A stretch of DNA of 64,000 nucleotides from Niabella sp. GTDB taxonomy: Bacteria > Bacteroidota > Bacteroidia > Chitinophagales > Chitinophagaceae. The stretch covers positions 1-64,000 of the forward strand of contig JAGIAQ010000009.1 in NCBI GenBank assembly GCA_017744795.1. The letters run 5' to 3'. Below the pieces are notes generated by a model, which was given only the letters and a program-made list of their open reading frames with translations, made no database searches and was not told the DNA's origin. Shown one piece after another: positions 18,571 through 27,189 of the stretch. A program made the position numbers and the translations under genes. Position 1 is the stretch's first letter. Every line of letters starts with the position of its first letter.

Positions 18571-19566
18571 TTAATCTACGATAAATGGATAGTTCTGATC
18601 CACATACACATCTTTTAATACCTCATCATCATTCGGGATGGGGCTTTCTTCAGCAAATTTTACTGATGCAGCAACCACTTCCTCACAACGGGCATCGATT
18701 TCCTTAACCTGGGCTTCGGTGAGAATTTTATTATCCAGGATATACTTTTTCAATTGATTGATGGGATCTTTCGCCTTATACTCGTCTACTTCTTCTTTTG
18801 TTCTGTATTTTTGCGGGTCACTGATTGAGTGCCCTTTATAGCGATAAGTCTTAATTTCTAATAAGGTAGGACCGCCGTTTTCACGGGCTCTTTTTACTGC
18901 TTTCGCCACCGCGTCATGAACCGTTTCCGGGCTCATTCCATCCACCATTTCAGAAGGCATATCATAAGCCGAACCCAATTTATAAATGTCGTGGATATTG
19001 GAAGTTCTTTCTACCGAAGTACCCATGGCATAATTATTATTCTCGCAGATATAAATAACAGGTAACTTCCATAACATCGCCAGGTTAAAGGACTCATGCA
19101 AAATTCCCTGGCGGGCAGCGCCATCGCCAAAGAAACAAAGCACTACATTATCGGTTCCTTTATACTGCTCGGCAAAAGCCAGGCCTGTTCCGGTACCGAT
19201 CTGTGCGCCTACAATTCCATGTCCGCCGAAGAAATGCTGCTCTTTTCCAAAAAAGTGCATGCTTCCTCCTTTTCCTTTTGCACAACCGGTAGCTTTACCA
19301 TAAAGTTCCGCCATACAGCTGTCTACCGAAACACCTTTTGAAATCGCCAGACCGTGGTCGCGATAGGCTGTGATAAAAATATCTTCGGGCTTAGTGGCGG
19401 TCATACATCCAGCAGCAATGGCTTCCTGGCCCACATAGGCGTGGAAAAAACCGCGGATCTTGCCTTCCATTTTATACTTTTCCTCGGCTGTAAGCTCAAA
19501 AGTGCGAATCAGCTCCATCAGCTCATACCAATACAGGTAGGTTTCTTTTGAAAATTTTGTTGCCAC
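18571..19566 (-). CDS. pdhA: Pyruvate dehydrogenase E1 component, alpha subunit
   Basis: Thiamine-diphosphate-binding half of the E1 enzyme that decarboxylates pyruvate. The product has 331 residues from a GTG start at 19566. The ThDP/magnesium motif runs from GDG (147-149) to NNN (176-178), and the phosphorylation-loop-like segment YKGHSISDPQKYR lies near residue 250. The beta subunit gene is not adjacent; it begins at 63706 on the other strand, at the right edge of the window. pdhA is the first gene of an operon with the TPR gene and ribH. Confidence 0.95.
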   Translation of the reverse strand: MATKFSKETYLYWYELMELIRTFELTAEEKYKMEGKIRGFFHAYVGQEAIAAGCMTATKPEDIFITAYRDHGLAISKGVSVDSCMAELYGKATGCAKGKGGSMHFFGKEQHFFGGHGIVGAQIGTGTGLAFAEQYKGTDNVVLCFFGDGAARQGILHESFNLAMLWKLPVIYICENNNYAMGTSVERTSNIHDIYKLGSAYDMPSEMVDGMSPETVHDAVAKAVKRARENGGPTLLEIKTYRYKGHSISDPQKYRTKEEVDEYKAKDPINQLKKYILDNKILTEAQVKEIDARCEEVVAASVKFAEESPIPNDDEVLKDVYVDQNYPFIVD

Positions 19567-19585
19567 GCGTCTAAAATTTTGGAAG

Positions 19586-19593
19586 CAAATGTA
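19586..19593 (-). promoter_or_regulatory. Putative -7 box of pdhA
   Basis: On the minus strand TACATTTG matches the Bacteroidota -7 consensus TAnnTTTG and lies 20 bp before the GTG start. No clear TTTG -33 element is seen. Confidence 0.5.
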
Positions 19594-19633
19594 AGGGAAA
19601 TTTTCTGATTATGGGAGGATGGGATCAGCTGCG

Positions 19634-19715
19634 CGAACACATAAATGCAAAAGCTGCCACGAATACACGAATAAAGCATCTATCAGGCGGTTTTCAAGTG
19701 AAATAAACACGAATT
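19634..19715. repeat. Dispersed intergenic repeat, family A, half copy
   Basis: Contains CGAACACATAAATG, then GCCACGAATACACGAATAAA, then AAATAAACACGAATT. The same three blocks occur in the same order in the left half of the 176-bp element at 42186-42361. The right, complementary half is missing here. Confidence 0.65.
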
Positions 19716-19755
19716 TTTGCCATCTTTGGAACCGGCGACCTCAACTGTTTTTCTT

Positions 19756-19801
19756 AGTGTTTCAGCCGCATAAAAGCCACTGAAGCTCAGAAGCACAGAA
19801 A
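19756..19801. repeat. Dispersed intergenic repeat, family B, copy 1
   Basis: AGTGTTTCAG is followed by AAAGCCACTGAAGCTCAG and AAGCACAGAAA. The second part matches 43536-43564 at most positions. It lies directly upstream of recF, next to the family A half copy. Confidence 0.6.
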
Positions 19802-19833
19802 TAGTTGCCGATCAAATTATATCTTTACCGGCA

Positions 19834-20916
19834 ATGCTTTATCTCAAAGCCATATCATTGCTGCAGTTTAAAAACTACACCAACCGGAGTTTTGAATTTC
19901 CGAAGAAGGTGGTGGCCATCTGCGGCAAAAACGGGATGGGGAAAACCAATATACTGGACGCCATCCATTATTTGTGTTTTACAAAAAGTTATTTCAGCAA
20001 TACGGATGCGATCAATGTGCAACAGGGTGCCCGCGGCTTTCGTATCGAAGGACTGTTTACCCTGAACAGCCAGGACGAAACCGCCGTCTGCATTTTAAGA
20101 GAAACAGGAAAGAAGGAGTTTTTAATTGATGCTGCTCCCTACGATAAATTTTCCATGCATATTGGCCGCTACCCCTGCGTGGTAATAGCGCCGGATGACG
20201 CCGTTTTAATAACCGGCGGCAGCGAAGAGCGTCGGGCGTTCATAGATGCGCTCCTTTCGCAGCTGGACCCGGAATACCTGAAACAGCTGATCCTATATAA
20301 CAAAATCCTGCAGCAGCGGAATAGTTTTTTAAAAACGGCAGCTGAAACGGGCAGTTTCGATGAGGAACTTTTATCAGTGCTGGACGTGCAGCTACAGGCC
20401 CCGGGTTCCTTTATTTTTTCCAAACGTCGTGATGCGCTGCTCGCTTTCCTGCCCAAAGTAAAACGACTATACACGGAAATTGCCCAACAGGAAGAATACC
20501 TTTCCCTGCTGTACGAAAGCCGGTTGCTGGAAACGGAATTTGGAGAATTATTGCAGGCCTCCCGGCAGAAAGACAACCTGCTGGCCCGCACTACCAATGG
20601 TATTCACCGCGACGATATTACTATTCAGCTGGGCGCGCAGCCCTTCAAAAACATCGCTTCACAAGGGCAACGCAAAAGCCTGCTGTTTGCTTTAAAAATA
20701 ACCGAGCTGGAACTGCTGGCGGCGGAGAAAAAGTTTTCGCCTGTTCTTTTACTGGACGATGTTTTTGAAAAGCTGGATGAAGAACGCATCAGTAATCTTT
20801 TGGCAAAGGTTTGCATTGAAAACGACGGCCAGGTTTTTATCACCGACACCAATAAAGAACGCATTACCCAGCACATGCAGGCACTGGGTGTCGATTTTCA
20901 TTTGATCGAGCTATAA
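19834..20916 (+). CDS. recF: DNA replication and repair protein RecF
   Basis: ATP-binding SMC-like protein that loads RecA at single-strand gaps with RecO and RecR. The product is 360 residues. Walker A is GKNGMGKT (31-38), the ABC-type signature is SQGQRKSLLFALK (about 278), and Walker B is LLLDDVFEKLD (about 306). It lacks dnaA/dnaN/gyrB neighbours that RecF has in many bacteria. It is convergent with the GH3 gene, with a single base between the two stop codons. Confidence 0.96.
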   Translation: MLYLKAISLLQFKNYTNRSFEFPKKVVAICGKNGMGKTNILDAIHYLCFTKSYFSNTDAINVQQGARGFRIEGLFTLNSQDETAVCILRETGKKEFLIDAAPYDKFSMHIGRYPCVVIAPDDAVLITGGSEERRAFIDALLSQLDPEYLKQLILYNKILQQRNSFLKTAAETGSFDEELLSVLDVQLQAPGSFIFSKRRDALLAFLPKVKRLYTEIAQQEEYLSLLYESRLLETEFGELLQASRQKDNLLARTTNGIHRDDITIQLGAQPFKNIASQGQRKSLLFALKITELELLAAEKKFSPVLLLDDVFEKLDEERISNLLAKVCIENDGQVFITDTNKERITQHMQALGVDFHLIEL

Positions 20917-20917
20917 G

Positions 20918-23266
20918 TTATTTCTTCAAATCCCCGTACTGCGCCGTTCTGCTATCGCTGATGATCCCGTTCCAGTTTAATCCGTAAGCAAAATTGTAAA
21001 TATGCCCTTCCGTGTCTTTATAGGGCTGCATATCCAGCGGTACATCTTCTTTTTGTTTCTCCACGGTTTCCATGTCCACAGGAAGCTGCATGGGCAACAG
21101 ACCGGATGGTGCAACGGAGCCGGACAGGATATCAGCAATGGCCTGATCCTGTACCCCAAAAGAAACCAGCAACCCGTCAATCTTTGGCTCAAACTCAGCC
21201 ACAACAGCGGGATTGGAGAGATTCATACATACTACTACGGGCTTTCCTTTCATCGCCGCCTTTGTATCCAGTATCGATTGCAGATCGGTAATATTGGCCG
21301 CGGTCACTGATTTGTTTTTATAGGATCGGTTGGTAATAGTCGGATCAACCACCGGATCACCGGCAGCGATGCTTTGCTCCCTGGCGTCCGTGGCTTTATA
21401 CGTTCCATATTGCAGGCTGATGGGCACATAGCCATTGCCCCCACTCTGCCGGTCGGCTGCACTATAACCCACGCCCCCATCCGGCCCTTTTACAAATACG
21501 ATGGCCAGATCCGCTTTAGCGGGATCATCCGTTACATTGAAATACTTTTTCATGATGTCGAGGTTGACGGGGTATTCCACCCGCGCCGGTGTTACATTAC
21601 CAAACCAATCCCTCCCCGCCGGCACGACCCTTTTGGGAATATAAACCGTTTTATTTTTTGAAATGGGCAATACCTGCGCTTTGTTTTTCAGCAGTACGAT
21701 GGATTTCAGTTGTGCTTCATAGCCTGCTTTCATAAATTCCGCATTGCCTACAGTCCGGGCCGATGCTTCGGGATCCACATAAGGATTTTCGAACAAGCCT
21801 GTATTGAAGATGTTGCGTAGCAACCGCACGGCAGATTGCTCAAAACGCCTGCGCATAAAGGCTTCCCCGTGTTCTTTTACCCCCATCTGGTAGGCTTCCA
21901 GCACGGGCCCGGCCGCGTTGTTCCCGCCAAACTGATCTACCCCTGCCATCAGGACTTTATAATGCCGGTCTGCCACCGAAAGTTTTTCAGTGCCCCAGGA
22001 TTTGCCCATAAATAGATCCGGCCGTTTGCCTTCATCGGCGGTCACCAGCCAATCGGTACACACCACGCCATCGTAGCCGTATTTATTTCTCAGCAGATCG
22101 GTAATGAGATATTTACTGTAGCCATTCCCCACATTTTCCTTATATTTTTCATCACGATTATAAGAAATAGTATAATAGGGCATTACTGCGGCCGCTGTTT
22201 TCGTTTTTCCTTTCAGGCGGAAAGCCCCGTCCACAAAGGGGATCAGGTGCATCTGGAAATTATTTCCCGGATAAACGGCAAATTTCCCGTAGGCAAAATG
22301 TGCATCACGGCCCCCCTCTTCCGGCCCGCCCCCGGGCCAGTGTTTCACCATAGCATTTACACTATGAAAGCCCCATCCGTTTTGTATTTCCGGCGTCCCC
22401 GTCGAAGTCTGGAAGCCATCCACATAGGCCCTTGCCATATCCGCCGACAGGCTGGGGTTCTCACCAAAAGTGCCATTGAAACGGCTCCAGCGTGGCTCCG
22501 TAGCCAGGTCAATTTGCGGTGATAAAGCGGTAGCAATGCCCAGGGCGCGGTATTCCTGTGCTGCAATATGACCAAACTGTTCTACCAGCTGCGGATCAAA
22601 AGTAGCTGCCATGCCAATCGATTCCGGCCACATCGAAATAGTGCCGCCGGCTCCTAAATTATATTCAGTACTGGCTACTACCGCATTGCGGGGATCAGAA
22701 CTGTTGTTGGCAGGAATGCCCAGCCCCAGCCCTTCTACAAAGGCCTGCACGTTGTTGTTCCAACGTGCCGCGGTTTCCGGGCTTTTCACCCGCGTGATCA
22801 ATACATGGCGCAGGTTGTCGTCTTTTAGAAATTTTATTTGCTGATCACTGATAGCGTCCGGCGTTGCGCTACTGGAATCAATGGGTTTGCCGTTATAGGT
22901 TCCGGCACCAAAACCTTTGGCATTGGAAGGTATGGCCTGGTGCGCGCTGTATAACATCAAACCTGCAATTTGTTCGATCGACATTTTTGCCGCAAGGTCC
23001 TTTGCTCTTTCGTCAACCGGCAGCCGCCAGTCCTCATAGGGATCTAATTTCCCGTTTTTGTTCAGGTCCTTAAAAGAGCGGCCGTCTACTACCAGGATCT
23101 TTACACCCGAGCCGGGCGCATAGCCAAGTGCAGGCCCTTTTTTATTGGTTACTGTTGTAAAAACAGCTGAATTATTTACCTGGGCGGAAGCTATATTCAG
23201 GATACTGATAAACAGGAAGCTTGCAAGTAATCGTTTGGAAACGATAAGATGGTTTTGGATATACAT
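20918..23266 (-). CDS. Glycoside hydrolase family 3 (beta-glucosidase-like), secreted
   Basis: The product is 782 residues from ATG 23266; the open frame continues upstream to 23377 but that part does not look native. Residues 1-28 form a Sec signal (ending in ASAQ). The GH3 TIM barrel carries KHWPGGG and the nucleophile Asp in GVVCTDWLV; a C-terminal alpha/beta domain with GKPVVVCMNLSNPAVV follows. Near residue 70 DLNKNGKLDPYEDW resembles a calcium-binding loop and is common in Bacteroidota GH3 enzymes. Substrate is a beta-linked glucan or oligosaccharide, not further defined. Confidence 0.93.
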   Translation of the reverse strand: MYIQNHLIVSKRLLASFLFISILNIASAQVNNSAVFTTVTNKKGPALGYAPGSGVKILVVDGRSFKDLNKNGKLDPYEDWRLPVDERAKDLAAKMSIEQIAGLMLYSAHQAIPSNAKGFGAGTYNGKPIDSSSATPDAISDQQIKFLKDDNLRHVLITRVKSPETAARWNNNVQAFVEGLGLGIPANNSSDPRNAVVASTEYNLGAGGTISMWPESIGMAATFDPQLVEQFGHIAAQEYRALGIATALSPQIDLATEPRWSRFNGTFGENPSLSADMARAYVDGFQTSTGTPEIQNGWGFHSVNAMVKHWPGGGPEEGGRDAHFAYGKFAVYPGNNFQMHLIPFVDGAFRLKGKTKTAAAVMPYYTISYNRDEKYKENVGNGYSKYLITDLLRNKYGYDGVVCTDWLVTADEGKRPDLFMGKSWGTEKLSVADRHYKVLMAGVDQFGGNNAAGPVLEAYQMGVKEHGEAFMRRRFEQSAVRLLRNIFNTGLFENPYVDPEASARTVGNAEFMKAGYEAQLKSIVLLKNKAQVLPISKNKTVYIPKRVVPAGRDWFGNVTPARVEYPVNLDIMKKYFNVTDDPAKADLAIVFVKGPDGGVGYSAADRQSGGNGYVPISLQYGTYKATDAREQSIAAGDPVVDPTITNRSYKNKSVTAANITDLQSILDTKAAMKGKPVVVCMNLSNPAVVAEFEPKIDGLLVSFGVQDQAIADILSGSVAPSGLLPMQLPVDMETVEKQKEDVPLDMQPYKDTEGHIYNFAYGLNWNGIISDSRTAQYGDLKK

Positions 23267-23415
23267 AACCAAATTTATTAATTCTTTTTTTGTGCGCCAA
23301 TCTATTTTTTGCTTGGATGAATGGCTTGTTAGAGACCCTTTTTTATCGTTGCTATAAATATTTTTTGGACAGGCCAACGTTTCATTTTACTTTAGGTAAG
23401 TCAATTTTAAAATAA

Positions 23416-24543
23416 ATGAACAATCCGATTGCTGTTAAACCCGGCCGGTTCCTGGCCCTTGATATTTTCCGGGGTATGACTATTTGCTTTATGATCATCG
23501 TGAACACGGGCGGTCCCAACCCCTTTCCCGAATTAAGACATGCGCAATGGAACGGGTTTACCTTAACCGACCTGGTATTCCCGTCCTTTTTATTTGCCGT
23601 GGGAAATGCTATTGCCTTTTCAAAATCAAAATGGGATCAGCAATCCAATAAAGAAGTGCTTTTAAAAATATTGAAGCGGACCTGTCTTTTATTTTTGATC
23701 GGCTACCTGATGTACTGGCTGCCCTTTGTAAAAATAGATCCGCAAAACAATATACGCCCCTTCCCTATCGGTGAAACCCGGATCTTTGGGGTGTTGCAGC
23801 GTATTGCCCTTTGTTATGGGATCGGCGCGCTGATCATTCGTTTCGCATCTGTAAGAACGATCATTGTTACCAGTATTTGCCTGCTATTGGGCTATTGGTT
23901 TGTTATGATGGCCTTTGGCGATTACACCGTAAATGGTGCAGCCGAAACAAAACTGGATATACTGTTATTTACCCGGAGTCACTTATATATAAAAGACCCA
24001 GCGCGCGCTTTCGATCCCGAGGGATTTTTAAGCACCTTTCCTGCCATCGTAAATGTATTGATCGGATATCTCGCAGGCATTCATATCCGCAAGAATCCAA
24101 AAAGCTATGAGATGCTGGCCCGGCTGGCAGTCGCTGGATTTTTATTACTGGCGCTAGGCTATTTATGGAATCTTGCATTCCCGATCAATAAAAAACTATG
24201 GACCAGCAGTTTTGTTTGTCTGACCACCGGCCTCGACTGTCTGATCATCGCCACCATCCTGTATTTCATCGATTTTAAAGAAAAACGGACAGGCGTTTTC
24301 TTTTTCGAGGTCTTTGGAAAAAATGCCTTATTCATTTATCTGTTCAGCGAAGTGGTGCCCATATTATTGTCTGCCTGGCATGTTCCGGACAAGCGCAATT
24401 TTTTCAAAGTAATGTACGATACAAGCTTCGGCCAGTTAGGAACAGGGCATATTCCATCGTTGTTATGGTCCGTAAGTTTTATGTTGGTGTGTTGGCTGGT
24501 AGGGTATTTTCTTTATAAGAGGAAGTTGTTTATCAGGTTATAA
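23416..24543 (+). CDS. DUF5009/HGSNAT-like membrane acyltransferase
   Basis: Integral membrane protein of 375 residues with about ten predicted membrane segments. The N-terminal RFLALDIFRGMTI and NTGGPNPFPELRHA (about 11-44) match the family related to heparan-alpha-glucosaminide N-acetyltransferase, which moves an acetyl group across a membrane onto glucosamine. Bacterial members probably modify or recycle amino sugars, but few have been tested. It is followed after 48 bp by a sulfatase gene on the same strand, which fits a glycosaminoglycan-type substrate. Confidence 0.88.
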   Translation: MNNPIAVKPGRFLALDIFRGMTICFMIIVNTGGPNPFPELRHAQWNGFTLTDLVFPSFLFAVGNAIAFSKSKWDQQSNKEVLLKILKRTCLLFLIGYLMYWLPFVKIDPQNNIRPFPIGETRIFGVLQRIALCYGIGALIIRFASVRTIIVTSICLLLGYWFVMMAFGDYTVNGAAETKLDILLFTRSHLYIKDPARAFDPEGFLSTFPAIVNVLIGYLAGIHIRKNPKSYEMLARLAVAGFLLLALGYLWNLAFPINKKLWTSSFVCLTTGLDCLIIATILYFIDFKEKRTGVFFFEVFGKNALFIYLFSEVVPILLSAWHVPDKRNFFKVMYDTSFGQLGTGHIPSLLWSVSFMLVCWLVGYFLYKRKLFIRL

Positions 24544-24591
24544 AACTGAGCCGTTTGCTGCACAATTTTTTCAAAACATAATAATGACGGG

Positions 24592-26070
24592 ATGTGCAAG
24601 CGATATTTTTTTCAGTTATTGTTTTATTGTGCCATTGCCGTACGACTTTCTGCGCAAACAAAGCCTAATATTGTTTTCATCTTCGCAGATGACCTCAGAC
24701 CGGATTTGGGGTGCTATGGAAATACGATTATTAAGTCCCCCAATATGGATCGGCTGGCGGGTGAAGGAATCCTGTTTACCAATCAATACGCGGCCGTGCC
24801 TACCTGTGGCGCATCCAGGGTTAGCTTGCTAACAGGAAAGTACCCGGCAGAAAAGGCCGCATTAGAAAATGAAGCCGCTGAGAAAATGATCTCAGGCAAA
24901 CCGCCCGGCATTGCTCCGGAAACATTTATTGAACAATTAAAACGAAATGGCTATTACACGGTAGGCATCGGAAAGATCAGCCATTCGGCCGACGGGTACC
25001 TTTATGGGTATTCAGAACCACGCAGCAACAAATTGGAATTGCCTAACAGCTGGAATGAAATGCTTTTTAATCCCGGCCAATGGAAAACCGGGTGGAACGC
25101 TTTCTTTGGCTATGCCGGCGGCTTTAACCGACAAGGGAAAAAAGGACAGGTAAAGCCATACGAAGCCGGGGAATGCAATGATGAAGGATACCCTGATGGC
25201 TTAACGGCGAACCTGGCAGTAGAAAAGATCCGCGCACTGGCCGCAACCGGGCAGCCGTTTTTTCTGGGTGTCGGTTTTTTTAAACCCCACCTGCCTTTTA
25301 ATGCGCCAAGGCGTTATTGGGATTTATATGATGAAGCTACCCTTACACTTACCCCATCACCTGATATTCCTTCAGGCGTGAATCCGGCAAGTTTGAATCA
25401 AAGCGCTGAATTCAACCAGTATAAACTGGGGGATGAAGCGGCCAGCTTGTCCGCGCCGCTTTCAGATGCTTACGCCCGAAAGCTCCGGCACGCCTATTAT
25501 GCAGCAATCAGTTATATTGACGCGCAGGTGGGCAAAGTATTGGAGGCTTTAAAAGAAAACAACCTGGATAAAAACACAATCATCGTTGTATGGGGAGATC
25601 ATGGATGGCATCTGGGTGACGACCGGGTTTGGGGAAAGCATACCATTTTTGAATGGGCGCTGCGCAGTACTTTTATTTTAAAAACACCCGCAATGAAAAA
25701 AGGAACTGTTCGCAAGGAGATCATTAGTGCAACAGACATTTACCCTACCCTGATGGACCTATGTAAACTTAAGATGCCTTATAATGGAGATGGAGAAAGC
25801 TTTGCCAGATTATTGCGGCATCCAGGAGCTACCGCCTGGAGAAATACGGCCATCAGTTACTTTAATAAAGGAATTACCATCCGGACCAGCCGTTACCGGT
25901 TTACCCGGTATTTTCGGGAGGCTATGCCGGTGGTTGAATTGTATGATCATCAGCAGGATCCCTGGGAAAATAAAAATATCGCTGCCGCAAAACCCGAAGT
26001 TGTGAAAGAAATGGAGCATACATGGGAGAAGGAAATCCGACAGGCTCAAAAAATGTATGAGGGCAGGTAG
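24592..26070 (+). CDS. Sulfatase, iduronate-2-sulfatase-like
   Basis: Secreted type I sulfatase of 492 residues with a Sec signal ending near residue 21. Metal ligands Asp33/Asp34 are in FADDLRP. The formylglycine site is Cys72 in CGASR (72-76), which must be oxidised by a maturase not in this window. A second metal segment is WGDHGWHLGD. The region after the active site and the C-terminal TSRYRFTRY resemble iduronate-2-sulfatases. It is probably co-transcribed with the HGSNAT-like gene. The iduronate specificity is inference from overall resemblance. Confidence 0.92.
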   Translation: MCKRYFFQLLFYCAIAVRLSAQTKPNIVFIFADDLRPDLGCYGNTIIKSPNMDRLAGEGILFTNQYAAVPTCGASRVSLLTGKYPAEKAALENEAAEKMISGKPPGIAPETFIEQLKRNGYYTVGIGKISHSADGYLYGYSEPRSNKLELPNSWNEMLFNPGQWKTGWNAFFGYAGGFNRQGKKGQVKPYEAGECNDEGYPDGLTANLAVEKIRALAATGQPFFLGVGFFKPHLPFNAPRRYWDLYDEATLTLTPSPDIPSGVNPASLNQSAEFNQYKLGDEAASLSAPLSDAYARKLRHAYYAAISYIDAQVGKVLEALKENNLDKNTIIVVWGDHGWHLGDDRVWGKHTIFEWALRSTFILKTPAMKKGTVRKEIISATDIYPTLMDLCKLKMPYNGDGESFARLLRHPGATAWRNTAISYFNKGITIRTSRYRFTRYFREAMPVVELYDHQQDPWENKNIAAAKPEVVKEMEHTWEKEIRQAQKMYEGR

Positions 26071-26096
26071 GATAAACCTTTTAGTGCCTGATCTTC

Positions 26097-26381
26097 TTAA
26101 GCAGATATAGGAGCAACCCTGATCTGCCCTCCTACAGCCTTCAAAACTTTCATTATTGTTGAAAACTGTGGTTTGGCGCCGTCGGACAATGCTTTATATA
26201 AACTTGGCCGGCTCAATCCTGTTTCTTCAGCAATTTTAGTCATTCCTATTGCCTTTGCAACATGCCCGATTGCTGCAATTATTTCAGAATTGTTTCCTTC
26301 TTCCAAAACCACATTAAGATACTCGGCGATTGTTTCGTTGCTATCTAAATAATCTGCAATATCAAACTTTGAGGTCTCCAT
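26097..26381 (-). CDS. HigA-type addiction module antidote protein (orphan)
   Basis: The product is 94 residues with a helix-turn-helix (about 44-75; MTKIAEETGLSRPSLYKAL) and the N-terminal FDIADYLDSNETIAEYL segment of the 'putative addiction module antidote' family. Partners in this family are HigB/RelE-like mRNA interferases encoded just upstream. Here only a 15-codon remnant of such a toxin lies upstream, so the antidote is an orphan. It may still act as a repressor or protect against a related toxin elsewhere. Confidence 0.88.
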   Translation of the reverse strand: METSKFDIADYLDSNETIAEYLNVVLEEGNNSEIIAAIGHVAKAIGMTKIAEETGLSRPSLYKALSDGAKPQFSTIMKVLKAVGGQIRVAPISA

Positions 26382-26384
26382 CTT

Positions 26385-26432
26385 TTATTTTCTTAATCTA
26401 TTCGAAATCTCTTTTGCCTTTTGGTCTGCTGG
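26385..26432 (-). pseudogene. Remnant of a HigB/RelE-type toxin C-terminus
   Basis: Directly after the stop of the Abi gene and in the same frame, 15 codons read PADQKAKEISNRLRK and stop 3 bp before the antidote ATG. The KAKEI pattern resembles the usual C-terminal helix of HigB-type killer proteins (RAKELA), and its position just before the antidote start is where a toxin gene ends. The rest of the toxin is absent, which suggests a deletion that fused its tail to the Abi gene. The stretch is short, so chance cannot be excluded. Confidence 0.5.
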
Positions 26433-27139
26433 TTATATGTCTTCTGCACTGACAATATTTTCTCTAACGCGATCAAATTCTTTTATCCATTCTATCAGTT
26501 CTGGGTCTATCCAGATTAGTATTTCCGCTATAGCATTATAAATTTCTGCAGGATATGCGAAATCAATAACAGAACCGTTAAAACATATTGGTTCATTATG
26601 ATTTATCCTGTTTCTAAAACGTCTTATTTTGTTAAGCCTGTCGCAGACATCGCTTCGCCCATGCCCGGGAGGAAAATTATTAAAAATCTGAATGGGTCTG
26701 CCCGATAACAATTTATAATGATGCACTTCAAATAAATCAGTCCAAAAGCCCAGGGATTGATCTGCAATAATTTTACCGCTTGTAACAGGAACTTCCAAAC
26801 GTCTGAGTCGTTTTTCGGATTTTTCTACGGATACTTTTAGAAAGTCATTTATAATCTGTTTTCCTGTCCTTCGCTCAATATGGGTAAGCGAAGGAGCAGT
26901 CATAAACCGGGCCTTTTGATTGATAATCCAACCGGGTCTGAGAAGTGAATTGTCAATATTGTATTTATCCGATTTCTCACTAATACTTCTAATGTGCCTA
27001 ACAAAGGATGAAAGGATTGTGCTATCTTCAAGTTCGCTATATATAGTTTAATGGCGCTCCCCTCTTGATTATTGGTTGCAATGAGGTATCTGCCAATGCG
27101 CTGGGAAGAGAGATATTCTCTTATTTTTTGGAACTTCAT
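26433..27139 (-). pseudogene. Abi-family (AbiF-like, HEPN) protein gene, frameshifted
   Basis: Two overlapping frames together encode one Abi-family protein of about 235 residues. Frame one starts at 27139 (MKFQKIREYL) and ends HFSDP then leaves homology; frame two continues WIINQKARFMTAPSL to the stop at 26433. Adding one T between 26931 and 26932 on the plus strand restores DPDWIINQ. The HEPN RNase motif R-x4-H is intact in RRFRNRINHNEP. Family members are abortive-infection RNases. The DNA is AT-richer than its flanks, as expected for acquired defence genes. A small RNA candidate is divergent from it. A sequencing error is the alternative to true inactivation. Confidence 0.8.
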
Positions 27140-27153
27140 AGGTTAATTATATT

Positions 27154-27184
27154 TTGCAAATATCGGAAATACTGTGTACCTTTA
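27154..27184 (+). promoter_or_regulatory. Promoter of the small RNA candidate
   Basis: TTG (27154-27156), 20 nt, then TACCTTTA (27177-27184) fits the Bacteroidota -33/-7 pattern at seven of eight -7 positions or allowed bases. The predicted start of transcription is near 27190. Confidence 0.55.
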
Positions 27185-27189
27185 CTTTG

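Noticed and set aside
17371-18600. FMN riboswitch for ribH
   Set aside because: ribH is translationally coupled to the TPR gene and the upstream sequence is coding; none of the conserved riboswitch core was seen.
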